From assembly GCA_013298545.1 (NCBI GenBank), contig JAAFIA010000008.1, forward strand, positions 39,690 to 90,736: 51,047 nt of DNA, given 5' to 3'. Under the pieces are notes generated by a model. It ran no database searches. It saw only the letters and a list, made by a program, of their open reading frames with translations, and had not been told where the DNA came from. The position numbers and the translations under genes were made by a program. This document shows positions 8,024 through 15,822 of this stretch, in pieces (position 1 is the stretch's first letter; every line of letters begins with the position of its first letter). The DNA comes from Bacteroidota bacterium. GTDB taxonomy: Bacteria > Bacteroidota > Bacteroidia > Palsa-965.

Positions 8024-9130
8024 ATGAAGATGAATTATTACGATAGAATTCGAGCATTAACAAAAAGTGTCCCTGTGGAATTAGTGGACTTTACAAAATC
8101 AAGAGACCAAGCAAGAACACCAACACAAGCATCTTCCAATTTCATCACAAACAAAGAGCAAGGCGATTGGGCTGAAAATCTTATTACGAGAGCAATTAAT
8201 GAAACTTCTAACAACTTTGTAGCCGTAAAATATGGCAAATCTGATGATTTAGTAGCTGGCGAAGACGGTTTTGATGCTTTTTACCAAGAATTTCAAACCG
8301 AACTTGACAAAATAGGCAAACGACCAGATTTACTTATTTTTAATAAAGTTGATTTTGACACAAATCTAGGCTTCGATATTAGTCAAATTCCACATGATCA
8401 AATAACTAATTATGTAAAAAAAGCAGTAGCGGGTATTGAAGTACGATCGAGTGCATTCTTAATTGACAGGTACGAAGATGCAATGCAAGTAAGAACTGAA
8501 AAGTTTACACAAATTGCATTACAGACAAAAGAAAAAATTCTTGCCGAATTTCTAGACGTTTTGCAACATCCTAATAGGCAAAATTATATTGAAATATTAA
8601 ATGGCATAACGGCTAAGACTTTAAATGTAACAGATTTTAGAACGCCAAGTTGGAGTTCTTCTGAAAGACTAATTCTAGTAAAAGAACTTTTTGGACAGTT
8701 AAAGACGGCGATAAAAGAAATTCAAAAAAGGGATTATCTGTCAATTACACCGAAAGTTGAAGATATAAAAGTTGTTTACAAATGGATTGAAACTTTCAAT
8801 GTTCCTCATTTTTATTTTCAAGTATTCTTTGATAAAGTTTATGGTATTTCATTTGAACAGATTCTAAAAATCATATCTGACCCAGACAATGATGGCGTAT
8901 TATTTTCAGTAGAGACTGACAATAAAAACCAAAACAAAACAACTATAAAAATCAACTCAAAATCAGGAGTGTCAATTGCTTCAAGAGTCGATGAGCCTTT
9001 ACACGAAAGCGTAAGAAAGGAAATGGGCAGGGGAAGACTACTATTTTATGTAACTTTCAAAGGTGGCTGTGCGTATCTGGATATAGAGAATTTACAAACT
9101 ATTCTAGAAGTTAAAAACAACGATTTCTAA
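8024..9130 (+). CDS. type II restriction endonuclease, possibly AccI family
   Basis: This is a 368-aa protein directly upstream of, and overlapping, a DNA adenine methyltransferase gene, the typical arrangement of a type II restriction-modification pair. A PD-(D/E)xK-like core can be suggested: RPDLLIF near residue 100 and GIEVRSS near 138, with Arg where Lys is usual. Size, N-terminus and the size of the partner (540 aa) recall the AccI endonuclease family (GT/MKAC), but I cannot verify this. ATG at 8024 or 8030. The gene is visibly richer in A+T than its neighbours, suggesting horizontal acquisition. Its stop and the methylase start share one base (TAATG), so translation is probably coupled. 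Confidence 0.75.
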   Translation: MKMNYYDRIRALTKSVPVELVDFTKSRDQARTPTQASSNFITNKEQGDWAENLITRAINETSNNFVAVKYGKSDDLVAGEDGFDAFYQEFQTELDKIGKRPDLLIFNKVDFDTNLGFDISQIPHDQITNYVKKAVAGIEVRSSAFLIDRYEDAMQVRTEKFTQIALQTKEKILAEFLDVLQHPNRQNYIEILNGITAKTLNVTDFRTPSWSSSERLILVKELFGQLKTAIKEIQKRDYLSITPKVEDIKVVYKWIETFNVPHFYFQVFFDKVYGISFEQILKIISDPDNDGVLFSVETDNKNQNKTTIKINSKSGVSIASRVDEPLHESVRKEMGRGRLLFYVTFKGGCAYLDIENLQTILEVKNNDF

Positions 9131-10752
9131 TGATAGCTACTAAACAACTTTCATTTGACAATTCGCTTGAAAATGATTATTCGAAATCAATTTCATTAGA
9201 ACATCGGAAAAATTATGCTCAATTTTTCACACCTTTTCCTATTGCTGATTTAATGGCAAAATGGATTTTAGGTAATGAAAATCTTAATTCTGTTTTAGAA
9301 CCTGCATTTGGGCTTGGTGTATTTTCAAGAGCTATTTTGAAGCACAAAGAAGATATTCAGATTAAAGGCTTTGAAATTGATTCCAACATTTATAAAAAGG
9401 CAAAGCTGCATTTTGAAGATACTGAAAATGTAAATCTTCTTTTGCAAGATTACATGTACAATGATTGGGAAAATAAATATGATGGAATTATTTGTAATCC
9501 CCCCTATTTTAAATTCCATGATTACGACAATAAAAATATTCTAAAAGAAATTGAAGCTAATATCAAATTTAAGCTGAATGGTTTTGCAAACCTCTACACT
9601 TTATTTTTATTAAAATCAATTCATCAATTAAAACCCAACGGTCGTTGTGCATATATTATTCCTTCAGAATTTCTAAACTCTGACTACGGAAAGTTGGTGA
9701 AAACATATTTGATAAAAAGCAAAGTACTGAGGCATATCATTGTATTTGATTTTGAAGAAAATGTCTTTGACGATGTGCTAACTACTGCATCCATAATATT
9801 TTGTGCGAATGACGATCAATTAGACAGAGTTCAATTTAGCAATATCCAATCCATACAAGATTTGAATAAAATAGAAAAACTAGTTACGGATTACCCTCAT
9901 CTTTCAGACGTGGGGCAGTCCTTCCGTTTTTCAGAACTGAACCCTGAAATCAAATGGAAATCATATTACCAAAAACAAAATAGCATCAAGTTTAAAAACA
10001 TTGTGCCTTTTTCAACATACGCAAAAGTAGTCCGTGGAATTGCGACAGGATCGAATGCGTATTTTATTTTTAATATTTCAAAAGCCAAAGAGTATGGTAT
10101 CGAAGAACAATATTTATTGCCTTGCATTTGTAGTGCAAAAGATGCTAAAACGGCCTTCTTTACAGCATCTGATTTTGAAGAGTTAAAGAAAAATGATAAA
10201 AATATTTTTCTTTTTAATGCTCAAAAAGCGATAAGTAAAAATATTTTGTCCTATATAAAAAAAGGTGAAAAAGAAGAAATAAATAAACGATTCCTTACAG
10301 CAAGTAGAACACCTTGGTATTCTATAGAAAACAGAAGGCCTGCACCAATTTGGGTTTCTGTTTTTAATCGAGCAGGTTTGCGTTTTATTAGAAATGAGGC
10401 AAGTATTTCTAATTTAACATCATATCATTGTATTTATCTCAAACACACAAACCTGTTTTCGGAAGTTAGTACTGATTTACTTTTTGCTTATCTCTTGACG
10501 GATACAGCCAAAAAAATTTTTGACGATAATAGTCGACAATATGGTAACGGGTTACAAAAATTTGAACCTAACGACCTAAACAAAGGAATGATGCTTGACA
10601 TAGGATTACTTGACAATCAGACCAAAAACAAGATTTTAGATTTATATAATAAGTACAGAATTGTAACGCTTAACAATCAATGTGGAGACAAAATAATTAA
10701 CAAAATTGACAAAATATTGACTGACAAGTACAGCGAAAAATGCCCCAACTAG
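9130..10752 (+). CDS. type II N6-adenine DNA methyltransferase (AccI-like partner)
   Basis: This is a 540-aa SAM-dependent N6-adenine methylase that would protect the recognition site of the upstream endonuclease. AdoMet motif I is LEPAFGLGVFSRAIL (about residues 56-70) and catalytic motif IV is ICNPPYF (about 121-127); the order I-IV and the long C-terminal target-recognition region place it in the gamma class with TaqI/Eco57I-like enzymes. ARTPWYSIENR-like text late in the protein matches the recognition-domain signature of this class. It is A+T-rich like its partner. The 205 bp after the stop hold no gene and precede the sigma-factor gene. Confidence 0.85.
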   Translation: MIATKQLSFDNSLENDYSKSISLEHRKNYAQFFTPFPIADLMAKWILGNENLNSVLEPAFGLGVFSRAILKHKEDIQIKGFEIDSNIYKKAKLHFEDTENVNLLLQDYMYNDWENKYDGIICNPPYFKFHDYDNKNILKEIEANIKFKLNGFANLYTLFLLKSIHQLKPNGRCAYIIPSEFLNSDYGKLVKTYLIKSKVLRHIIVFDFEENVFDDVLTTASIIFCANDDQLDRVQFSNIQSIQDLNKIEKLVTDYPHLSDVGQSFRFSELNPEIKWKSYYQKQNSIKFKNIVPFSTYAKVVRGIATGSNAYFIFNISKAKEYGIEEQYLLPCICSAKDAKTAFFTASDFEELKKNDKNIFLFNAQKAISKNILSYIKKGEKEEINKRFLTASRTPWYSIENRRPAPIWVSVFNRAGLRFIRNEASISNLTSYHCIYLKHTNLFSEVSTDLLFAYLLTDTAKKIFDDNSRQYGNGLQKFEPNDLNKGMMLDIGLLDNQTKNKILDLYNKYRIVTLNNQCGDKIINKIDKILTDKYSEKCPN

Positions 10753-10957
10753 CATTAATTGGACAAAATGATACAACCGCAAATGCTACATTGACATGAT
10801 TGTGAGCTATTTGGTGTAACAGAACAAAGGTGTTTCATTAGATTTGAGGATTAGTAATTTTCAATAACTTAATCTATCACACCAAACTTGGTAGTATTCC
10901 AAACAAAAAATATGGAATCCCACCCTATCTTGCGTCTTCATTCACAGAATACAACGT

Positions 10958-11533
10958 ATGCGGTTTTTCCCTTGGAAACGTAAAAGTTCGCTTAGCGACG
11001 ATGAATTGTTACTTGCGTATCGCAACACAGGTGATAAGGCGTTGGTGGGCGAATTATACACGCGTTACGCACATTTGATTTATGGTCATTGCCTGAATTA
11101 TTTTGGCGATCGGGAATTGGCGCGTGATGCGGTGTTGCAGGTTTTCGAGAAATTATTTGAGACTTTGCTCAAGCAAACGCCTGATAATTTCAAAGTTTGG
11201 ATCAGTTTTGTGGCACGAAATCATTGCATTTCGGAATTGCGTAAACGGAAAACGGCTGACGGCAAACAGGATTTGTATGTGCGCGACGAAACAGAACTAA
11301 GTGTTGTTCCGAATGATGACGAGCAAAATCCGAAAGAGGCGCAATTGCAAAAACTGGAATCGGCGGTGGAAGAATTGGGCGATGAGCAGCGACGTTGTAT
11401 TGAATTGTTTTATCTGCAAGAAAAATCGTACCGCGAAATTGTGGCGATAACGGGTTTTTCGGAAAAGCAGGTGAAGAGTTATTTGCAAAACGGAAAACGA
11501 AATTTAAAACGCATACTGACACAATCGGCATGA
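10958..11533 (+). CDS. ECF-type RNA polymerase sigma factor
   Basis: This is a 191-aa sigma-70 family protein of the extracytoplasmic-function group. Region 2 (about residues 20-90, LYTRYAHLIYGHCLNYFGDRELARDAVLQVFEKL) and region 4 (about 125-185, ending with the helix-turn-helix YREIVAITGFSEKQVKSYLQNGKRNLKRIL) are both present and complete. It lacks region 3, as ECF factors do. The last 4 bp overlap the next gene (ATGA), a zinc-finger membrane protein that is the obvious anti-sigma partner, so the pair probably senses an envelope condition. No convincing TAnnTTTG box lies upstream; autoregulation by its own promoter type is possible. Confidence 0.9.
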   Translation: MRFFPWKRKSSLSDDELLLAYRNTGDKALVGELYTRYAHLIYGHCLNYFGDRELARDAVLQVFEKLFETLLKQTPDNFKVWISFVARNHCISELRKRKTADGKQDLYVRDETELSVVPNDDEQNPKEAQLQKLESAVEELGDEQRRCIELFYLQEKSYREIVAITGFSEKQVKSYLQNGKRNLKRILTQSA

Positions 11534-12618
11534 TTACATCTCCACAAACGCCAGTCGTTGACGCTTGTTTGACTGAAACTGCGTTCAAACAATACGTTGA
11601 AGGGAAACTTTCTTCAGCGGAGCAGCGTGGCATTGAATTGCATTTGAACGAGTGTAGCTTGTGTGCTTCGGCCATGAGTGGTTTCTTGGCATCGCCGGAA
11701 GCCTTAAATGATGTTTCGTCCATTCGTGCAGAACTTGCACAGCGTAGCGGCATGTCTAGCTTTTCGACGGCATCGAAAGTGATTATGGGAACGGCGTTTC
11801 TTGCGGTGGCGGCACTTGTTGCGATCTTGGCGTGGCCTAGAACGGAAGTAGAAAAAGAGCAGCCGTTTGTTGGTCCTGAAATAAATACTATTCTTCCAAA
11901 TCAAACGGCAGAAAATACTGCTGCTCCAGCGCGCGACGAGCATTTTATAAATCCGCAAGCACCAGCACCGCGCCCGAAACCCGCGACGGATGCGTCAGTA
12001 GAGGATTCGGCAGAAACGCAATTGCCGGAATGGGTACAGCCGATGGATGCGAAACCTCCGCAGCCGCTCTTGCCGGAAGAAGTGCAGCCGGGGAAACCAC
12101 AACCGGAGTACAATGCAGCCTTTGTTTACATCTTGGATTTAAAAGTTACGGGGTTTGACACGTATTACCGCAAAAATATTGTGGTGGACGATTTACCCTT
12201 GCGTGGTGTTCCAGCCCAATTTGGGAATGAAGAGGAAATTGAAAAGGCCGATGATGAAACCAAGCGAAGTATTCCGGCAGATCGGGTTTTGCGCGAGGCC
12301 TTGCAAAGTTTTAATGAGGGGCGTTATGGCCGTTGCATTTCGAAATGCGATTTGTTACTGAAGTCGAATGCGCAGGATGTGAATGCGTTGTTTTATACAG
12401 GCGTGAGTTATGTGCGGCTGGAAATGCCAGAAAAAGCCATTCCGTATTTAGATCGGGTGTTGGCGGAAACGAATAATGTGTTTCATGAGGAAGCCTTGTG
12501 GTACAAAGCACTTGCGCTCAACAATGCTGGAGATCGCGAAGGAAGTATGAAGTTATTTAAACAGATTGCTGCACAGCCAGGATATTATCAGGCGAAGGCG
12601 AAGGAAAAATTAAAATAG
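11530..12618 (+). CDS. anti-sigma factor with zinc-finger domain and periplasmic TPR region
   Basis: This is a 362-aa single-pass membrane protein. A cytoplasmic N-terminal zf-HC2/ZAS domain has the H-x3-C-x2-C signature in HLNECSLC (about residues 37-44). One transmembrane helix follows (about 86-105, GTAFLAVAALVAILAW), then a Pro-rich linker (about 135-195), and the C-terminal ~100 residues form TPR-like helices (LQSFNEGRYGRCISKCDLLLKSN, ALFYTGVSYVRLEMPEKAIPYLDRVL). The ZAS domain would hold the sigma factor, while the periplasmic TPRs could bind an envelope partner. It overlaps the sigma gene by 4 bp. Confidence 0.85.
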   Translation: MITSPQTPVVDACLTETAFKQYVEGKLSSAEQRGIELHLNECSLCASAMSGFLASPEALNDVSSIRAELAQRSGMSSFSTASKVIMGTAFLAVAALVAILAWPRTEVEKEQPFVGPEINTILPNQTAENTAAPARDEHFINPQAPAPRPKPATDASVEDSAETQLPEWVQPMDAKPPQPLLPEEVQPGKPQPEYNAAFVYILDLKVTGFDTYYRKNIVVDDLPLRGVPAQFGNEEEIEKADDETKRSIPADRVLREALQSFNEGRYGRCISKCDLLLKSNAQDVNALFYTGVSYVRLEMPEKAIPYLDRVLAETNNVFHEEALWYKALALNNAGDREGSMKLFKQIAAQPGYYQAKAKEKLK

Positions 12619-12625
12619 GTAGCGG

Positions 12626-13051
12626 TTGAATACGATTCACTCCACAAATTCATTTGCAGAAAAAATCACTAGTTTTTTGCTGCGTGCGTGGTTTTTCTCT
12701 GTGCTATTTTCTATTGCTGTTATTGTGCCTTTCTATTTGTCGGCTGATGGACTTGAGCGAAAACAGGGGTTTATTATTCTTTTCTTTATTGGTGTTGGTG
12801 CTTGTCTTATAAGTTTCACGTTATCGCTTTTTGCGTTACTCAACACATTCGCTACAATTCGAAATTCTTTGTTATTGAGCATTTGCTCATGGATACTGCT
12901 GCCTTTTGCTTTTTTTATTTTTTGCTTATCTAATTATTTTTCAGAAAACGATTTTTTTGATATGCTTGAGATGTTCTTATTTTGTGGACCGTCGTTCTAT
13001 TCCCTCGTTATTTTACTTTACCAATTTTATCGTTTTAGAAAATTGCTTTAG
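12626..13051 (+). CDS. small polytopic membrane protein, TTG start
   Basis: This is a 141-aa very hydrophobic protein with about four membrane helices (around residues 20-40, 47-68, 80-102 and 115-135). The start must be the TTG at 12626: an in-frame TAG stop lies directly before it (12620-12622) and no ATG occurs until late in the protein. It begins 7 bp after the anti-sigma gene, so it may be the third member of that operon and perhaps a target or partner of the sensing system. No family recognised. Weak translation from TTG is likely. Confidence 0.6.
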   Translation: MNTIHSTNSFAEKITSFLLRAWFFSVLFSIAVIVPFYLSADGLERKQGFIILFFIGVGACLISFTLSLFALLNTFATIRNSLLLSICSWILLPFAFFIFCLSNYFSENDFFDMLEMFLFCGPSFYSLVILLYQFYRFRKLL

Positions 13052-13137
13052 ATCATCTCTTTTTATTATAAAATAAATTTCTTCAAACGTTTTTATTGCT
13101 TCATATTTGTAGCAACATCAACCTGATTGCTACAACT

Positions 13138-13554
13138 ATGACAAAAGAAATCTGGATCAATCTTCCGGCAAAAGATGTTGCAAAATCGGTTGCTTTTTTT
13201 GCGGCGATCGGCTTTACAAACAACACCAACTACCCAGCAACGGCACATTCAGCAAGTTTGTTTGTGGGCGAGAAGAAAGTTGTGCTGATGCTTTTTCAGG
13301 AAGATGTTTTCAAAACACTTACAGGCACAGCGCTTGCAGATACGCAGACGAGTGCGTCGGTTTTGTTTTCATTTGATGCGGCAAGTCGCGCAGAAGTAGA
13401 TGAACTCGCTCAAAAGGTAATTGCGGCGGGCGGAACATTGTTTGCTCAAGCAGCCGAGGTTCAAGGATGGATGTATGGTTTTGGTTTTTGTGATTTGGAT
13501 GGCCATCGTTGGAATGTCTTGTACATGGATCTAGACAAAAAGCCGAAAGGTTAA
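13138..13554 (+). CDS. VOC-superfamily (glyoxalase/bleomycin-resistance-like) protein
   Basis: This is a 138-aa single-domain vicinal-oxygen-chelate protein of the type often annotated as glyoxalase or extradiol dioxygenase. The beta-alpha-beta-beta-beta modules are visible: IWINLPAKDVAKSVAFFAAIGF, then the second half beginning at VLFSFDAASRAEVDELAQKVIAAGG, and the C-terminal GFGFCDLDGHRWNVLYMD typical of the family. The substrate cannot be told. ATG at 13138 was chosen because MTKEIWINLPAKDV is the usual N-terminus. A near-match -7 box (CATATTTG) lies upstream. It opens a run of four small, loosely related enzymes or binding proteins in the same direction. Confidence 0.88.
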   Translation: MTKEIWINLPAKDVAKSVAFFAAIGFTNNTNYPATAHSASLFVGEKKVVLMLFQEDVFKTLTGTALADTQTSASVLFSFDAASRAEVDELAQKVIAAGGTLFAQAAEVQGWMYGFGFCDLDGHRWNVLYMDLDKKPKG

Positions 13555-13604
13555 CGCAAGAAATAAAATAACATATACTTTTTAAAACATCCTTTCACTC
13601 ACTC

Positions 13605-14447
13605 ATGAAACAGCTTTCATTTTCAATTGACATTCAGGCTATGCGCGAAAAAATTTGGTCGGTTCTTTGGAACGATGCAACTTATCGTATTTGGACAACG
13701 ACTTTCCATACGGGATCGTATGCCGTAAGTGACTGGAATGAGGGAAGCAAGATTCATTTTCTCTCTCCAGATGGTAGCGGTATGTTTGCTCGTATTCAAA
13801 AGAAAACCGATCACGAACACATTGCGTTTCAATACCTCGGAATTATTCAAAATTTTGCGGAGGTTGTAAACGATGCCGAAAGTGAAGCGTGGGCAGAGGG
13901 TTCTGAAAAATACACCTTGTCTGAAATTCCGAATGGAACACGGTTGACAGCGGAATTGAATGGTGCAGATGAATACGTCGATTTTTTCAATACGAATTTT
14001 CCGAAGGCATTAAACACGATTAAGGAACTTGCCGAAAAACCGTTTATTACGATTGAAGCAACGGTAGCCAGTTCGTTGGAAAATGTGTGGAAGCATTGGA
14101 ATACTCCGGAATCGATTATGGCTTGGTGCCATGCTTCTGACGATTGGCATGCTCCGGCAGCAACGGTGGATTTGCAAGCGGGTGGAAAATTCAGCACCAC
14201 CATGGCGGCCAAAGATGGTAGTTTTAGTTTCGATTTTGAGGGAACTTATGACATCGTGGTTCCAAATCGTCGCATTGATTATACGATGGGTGATGGACGC
14301 AAAGCGTTTATTTATTTTGTGGAAGAAAATGGTACAACCAAAGTGGTTGAAACGTTTGAAGCGGAAACGCAAAACCCCATTGAGATGCAGCAAGGTGGCT
14401 GGCAGATGATTCTCAATAATTTTAAAACATTTGCTGAGAAAAATTAA
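13605..14447 (+). CDS. tandem SRPBCC (AHSA1-like) domain protein
   Basis: This is a 280-aa cytoplasmic protein made of two SRPBCC/START-like domains. The first (about 1-145) begins FSIDIQAMREKIWSVLWNDATYRIW. The second (about 146-280) begins ITIEATVASSLENVWKHWNTPESIMAW and contains the AHSA1-type FEGTYDIVVPNRRIDYTMGDGRKAFI and a C-terminal helix GGWQMILNNFKTFAEK. Such domains bind hydrophobic ligands in a deep cavity; the ligand here is unknown. Single-domain versions are common in Bacteroidota, while the fused double form is less so. The DinB-family gene follows after 5 bp. Confidence 0.85.
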   Translation: MKQLSFSIDIQAMREKIWSVLWNDATYRIWTTTFHTGSYAVSDWNEGSKIHFLSPDGSGMFARIQKKTDHEHIAFQYLGIIQNFAEVVNDAESEAWAEGSEKYTLSEIPNGTRLTAELNGADEYVDFFNTNFPKALNTIKELAEKPFITIEATVASSLENVWKHWNTPESIMAWCHASDDWHAPAATVDLQAGGKFSTTMAAKDGSFSFDFEGTYDIVVPNRRIDYTMGDGRKAFIYFVEENGTTKVVETFEAETQNPIEMQQGGWQMILNNFKTFAEKN

Positions 14448-14452
14448 AGAAT

Positions 14453-14974
14453 ATGACCATTGGACAAGAATTGTTGCAGGAATTAATGATAGAATCGGCT
14501 GTAACTCGACGTTATTTAGAGTGTATTCCTTTTGATCAACTTCACTTCAAACCCAATGAAAAATCTGAAACGTTGGGTAGGTTAGCTATTCATACTGCAG
14601 AAATTATTGCATGGTGGTCTTCCGTAGTTCATTCTGACAAGCTTGATTTTATTGATTTTGAACCTAAAGACATCCAGACAAGAGAGGAACTTCTTGCCTA
14701 TTTTGATGATTTATTAGCTGCTGCTAAAGTTTCATTAATGTCAGCTCAGGACAATGTATTTGAACAAGAATGGTCGATGATGTATGGTGAAGATGTATTG
14801 ATGAAATTGCCAAAGAAACAAATTGCTCGTATTTTCTGTATGAATCATTTCATTCATCATCGTGCACAATTGGGTGTATATCTTCGTTTTCTATCTATCC
14901 CGATACCAGCGACGTATGGTCCATCGGCAGACGACGATCATGTTATTTTAAGCCATCCTTTTCAATCGTTTTAA
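14453..14974 (+). CDS. DinB-family putative metal-dependent protein
   Basis: This is a 173-aa four-helix protein of the DinB/YfiT-like superfamily. Metal-ligand histidines are visible in AIHTAEIIAWW (about residue 46) and in the C-terminal HFIHHRAQLGVYLRFL (about residues 138-142). These are the expected three-His arrangement for a divalent-metal site. Many members are thiol-dependent hydrolases or transferases, but the substrate here is unknown. It lies 5 bp after the SRPBCC gene and 4 bp before the DUF1801 gene, so the three are one transcription unit. Confidence 0.88.
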   Translation: MTIGQELLQELMIESAVTRRYLECIPFDQLHFKPNEKSETLGRLAIHTAEIIAWWSSVVHSDKLDFIDFEPKDIQTREELLAYFDDLLAAAKVSLMSAQDNVFEQEWSMMYGEDVLMKLPKKQIARIFCMNHFIHHRAQLGVYLRFLSIPIPATYGPSADDDHVILSHPFQSF

Positions 14975-14978
14975 TCGG

Positions 14979-15368
14979 ATGAAATCGGCCTCACCCATCA
15001 ACAACATTGACGCATATCTTGCGCCATTACCCCTCGAAGTGCGCGAGGCACTTGAACGTTTGCGTGGAATTATCTTGCAAGTAGTTCCTGACGCAGAAGA
15101 AACAATCAGCTATCAAATTCCGACATTCAAATGGCATGGCAGTCTAGTTGGTTTTGCGGCATTCAAAAATCATTGTAGTTTTTTTGTGATGAATGCACAG
15201 ATGCTAAACGATTTTAAAAAAGAGCTTGTCGGATATAAATATGCCGCCAGTACGATTCATTTCACACCTGAAAAACCGTTGCCTGTTGCTTTATTAAAGA
15301 AGTTGATCAAGTTTCGCATGAAAGAAAATAAGGCGAGAGTAGCAGCGAATACAAATGGCAAAAAGTAA
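14979..15368 (+). CDS. DUF1801 / YdhG-like protein
   Basis: This is a 129-aa protein of the DUF1801 (YdhG) family, a frataxin-like fold. Characteristic stretches are YLAPLPLEVREALERLRGIILQVVPDAEETISYQIPTF near the N-terminus, GFAAFKNHCSFFVM in the middle, and the C-terminal IHFTPEKPLPVALLKKLIKFRMKEN. The molecular role is not established; relatives have been described as putative iron chaperones. It is last in the VOC-SRPBCC-DinB-DUF1801 run, a combination that recurs in Bacteroidota. The neighbour order gives no further hint. Confidence 0.85.
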   Translation: MKSASPINNIDAYLAPLPLEVREALERLRGIILQVVPDAEETISYQIPTFKWHGSLVGFAAFKNHCSFFVMNAQMLNDFKKELVGYKYAASTIHFTPEKPLPVALLKKLIKFRMKENKARVAANTNGKK

Positions 15369-15408
15369 TCGCAAGTATAATTTTTACGGAGTTGATTAAA
15401 AAACATTT

Positions 15409-15416
15409 AGCTTTGT
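15409..15416 (+). promoter_or_regulatory. -7 box upstream of the TonB-receptor locus
   Basis: TAGCTTTG matches TAnnTTTG and ends 10 nt before the ATG at 15427, implying a leader of only a few nucleotides. It would drive the His-rich protein, the TonB receptor and the two lipoproteins. No obvious Fur/Zur-type palindrome is visible beside it. Confidence 0.5.
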
Positions 15417-15426
15417 ATTCAGAATA

Positions 15427-15759
15427 ATGAATACGTCAAGCCCATCATTTATCCAACGATCAATCAGCATATTCTTGTTGGTTGTCTTCTTCGTGTTTCT
15501 AACACCGGGCGAAGCGATTCACAATTTATACGATCACCACGATACCGATCACGCTAAAAAAGCGACGGGTGTTTCGCTTGATGAGGTACATACGCATTGT
15601 ACGTTTTTACAATTTGAGGCGCAGGTTTTTGATGTTGTTGGTTTAACACATACCCCTGAATCGCGGTGTGTTCTTTTGGCAGAATTTACGATTCCTGCCC
15701 TTGTACATTATACCATTCCTGCGGTTGCGGCAGATAGTCGTGGCCCACCTGTTTGCTGA
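15427..15759 (+). CDS. small His-rich exported or membrane protein upstream of TonB receptor
   Basis: This is a 110-aa protein with an N-terminal hydrophobic segment (about residues 12-28, SISIFLLVVFFVFLTP) that is a signal peptide or anchor. It then has metal-ligand-like clusters YDHHDTDHAKK (about 35-45) and VHTHCTF (about 53-59), and ends RGPPVC. I recall small proteins with an HTHC-type motif and a terminal RGPP preceding TonB receptors in Bacteroidota, which suggests a periplasmic metal-handling role. This is inference from residues and position. It sits 63 bp before the receptor and is likely in the same operon. Confidence 0.65.
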   Translation: MNTSSPSFIQRSISIFLLVVFFVFLTPGEAIHNLYDHHDTDHAKKATGVSLDEVHTHCTFLQFEAQVFDVVGLTHTPESRCVLLAEFTIPALVHYTIPAVAADSRGPPVC

Positions 15760-15822
15760 AAAGATTTATTTAGCCAGTCTCATCTGGGCTAATTTTCTCT
15801 TCTTTTTAGCAATTCCTTTATC

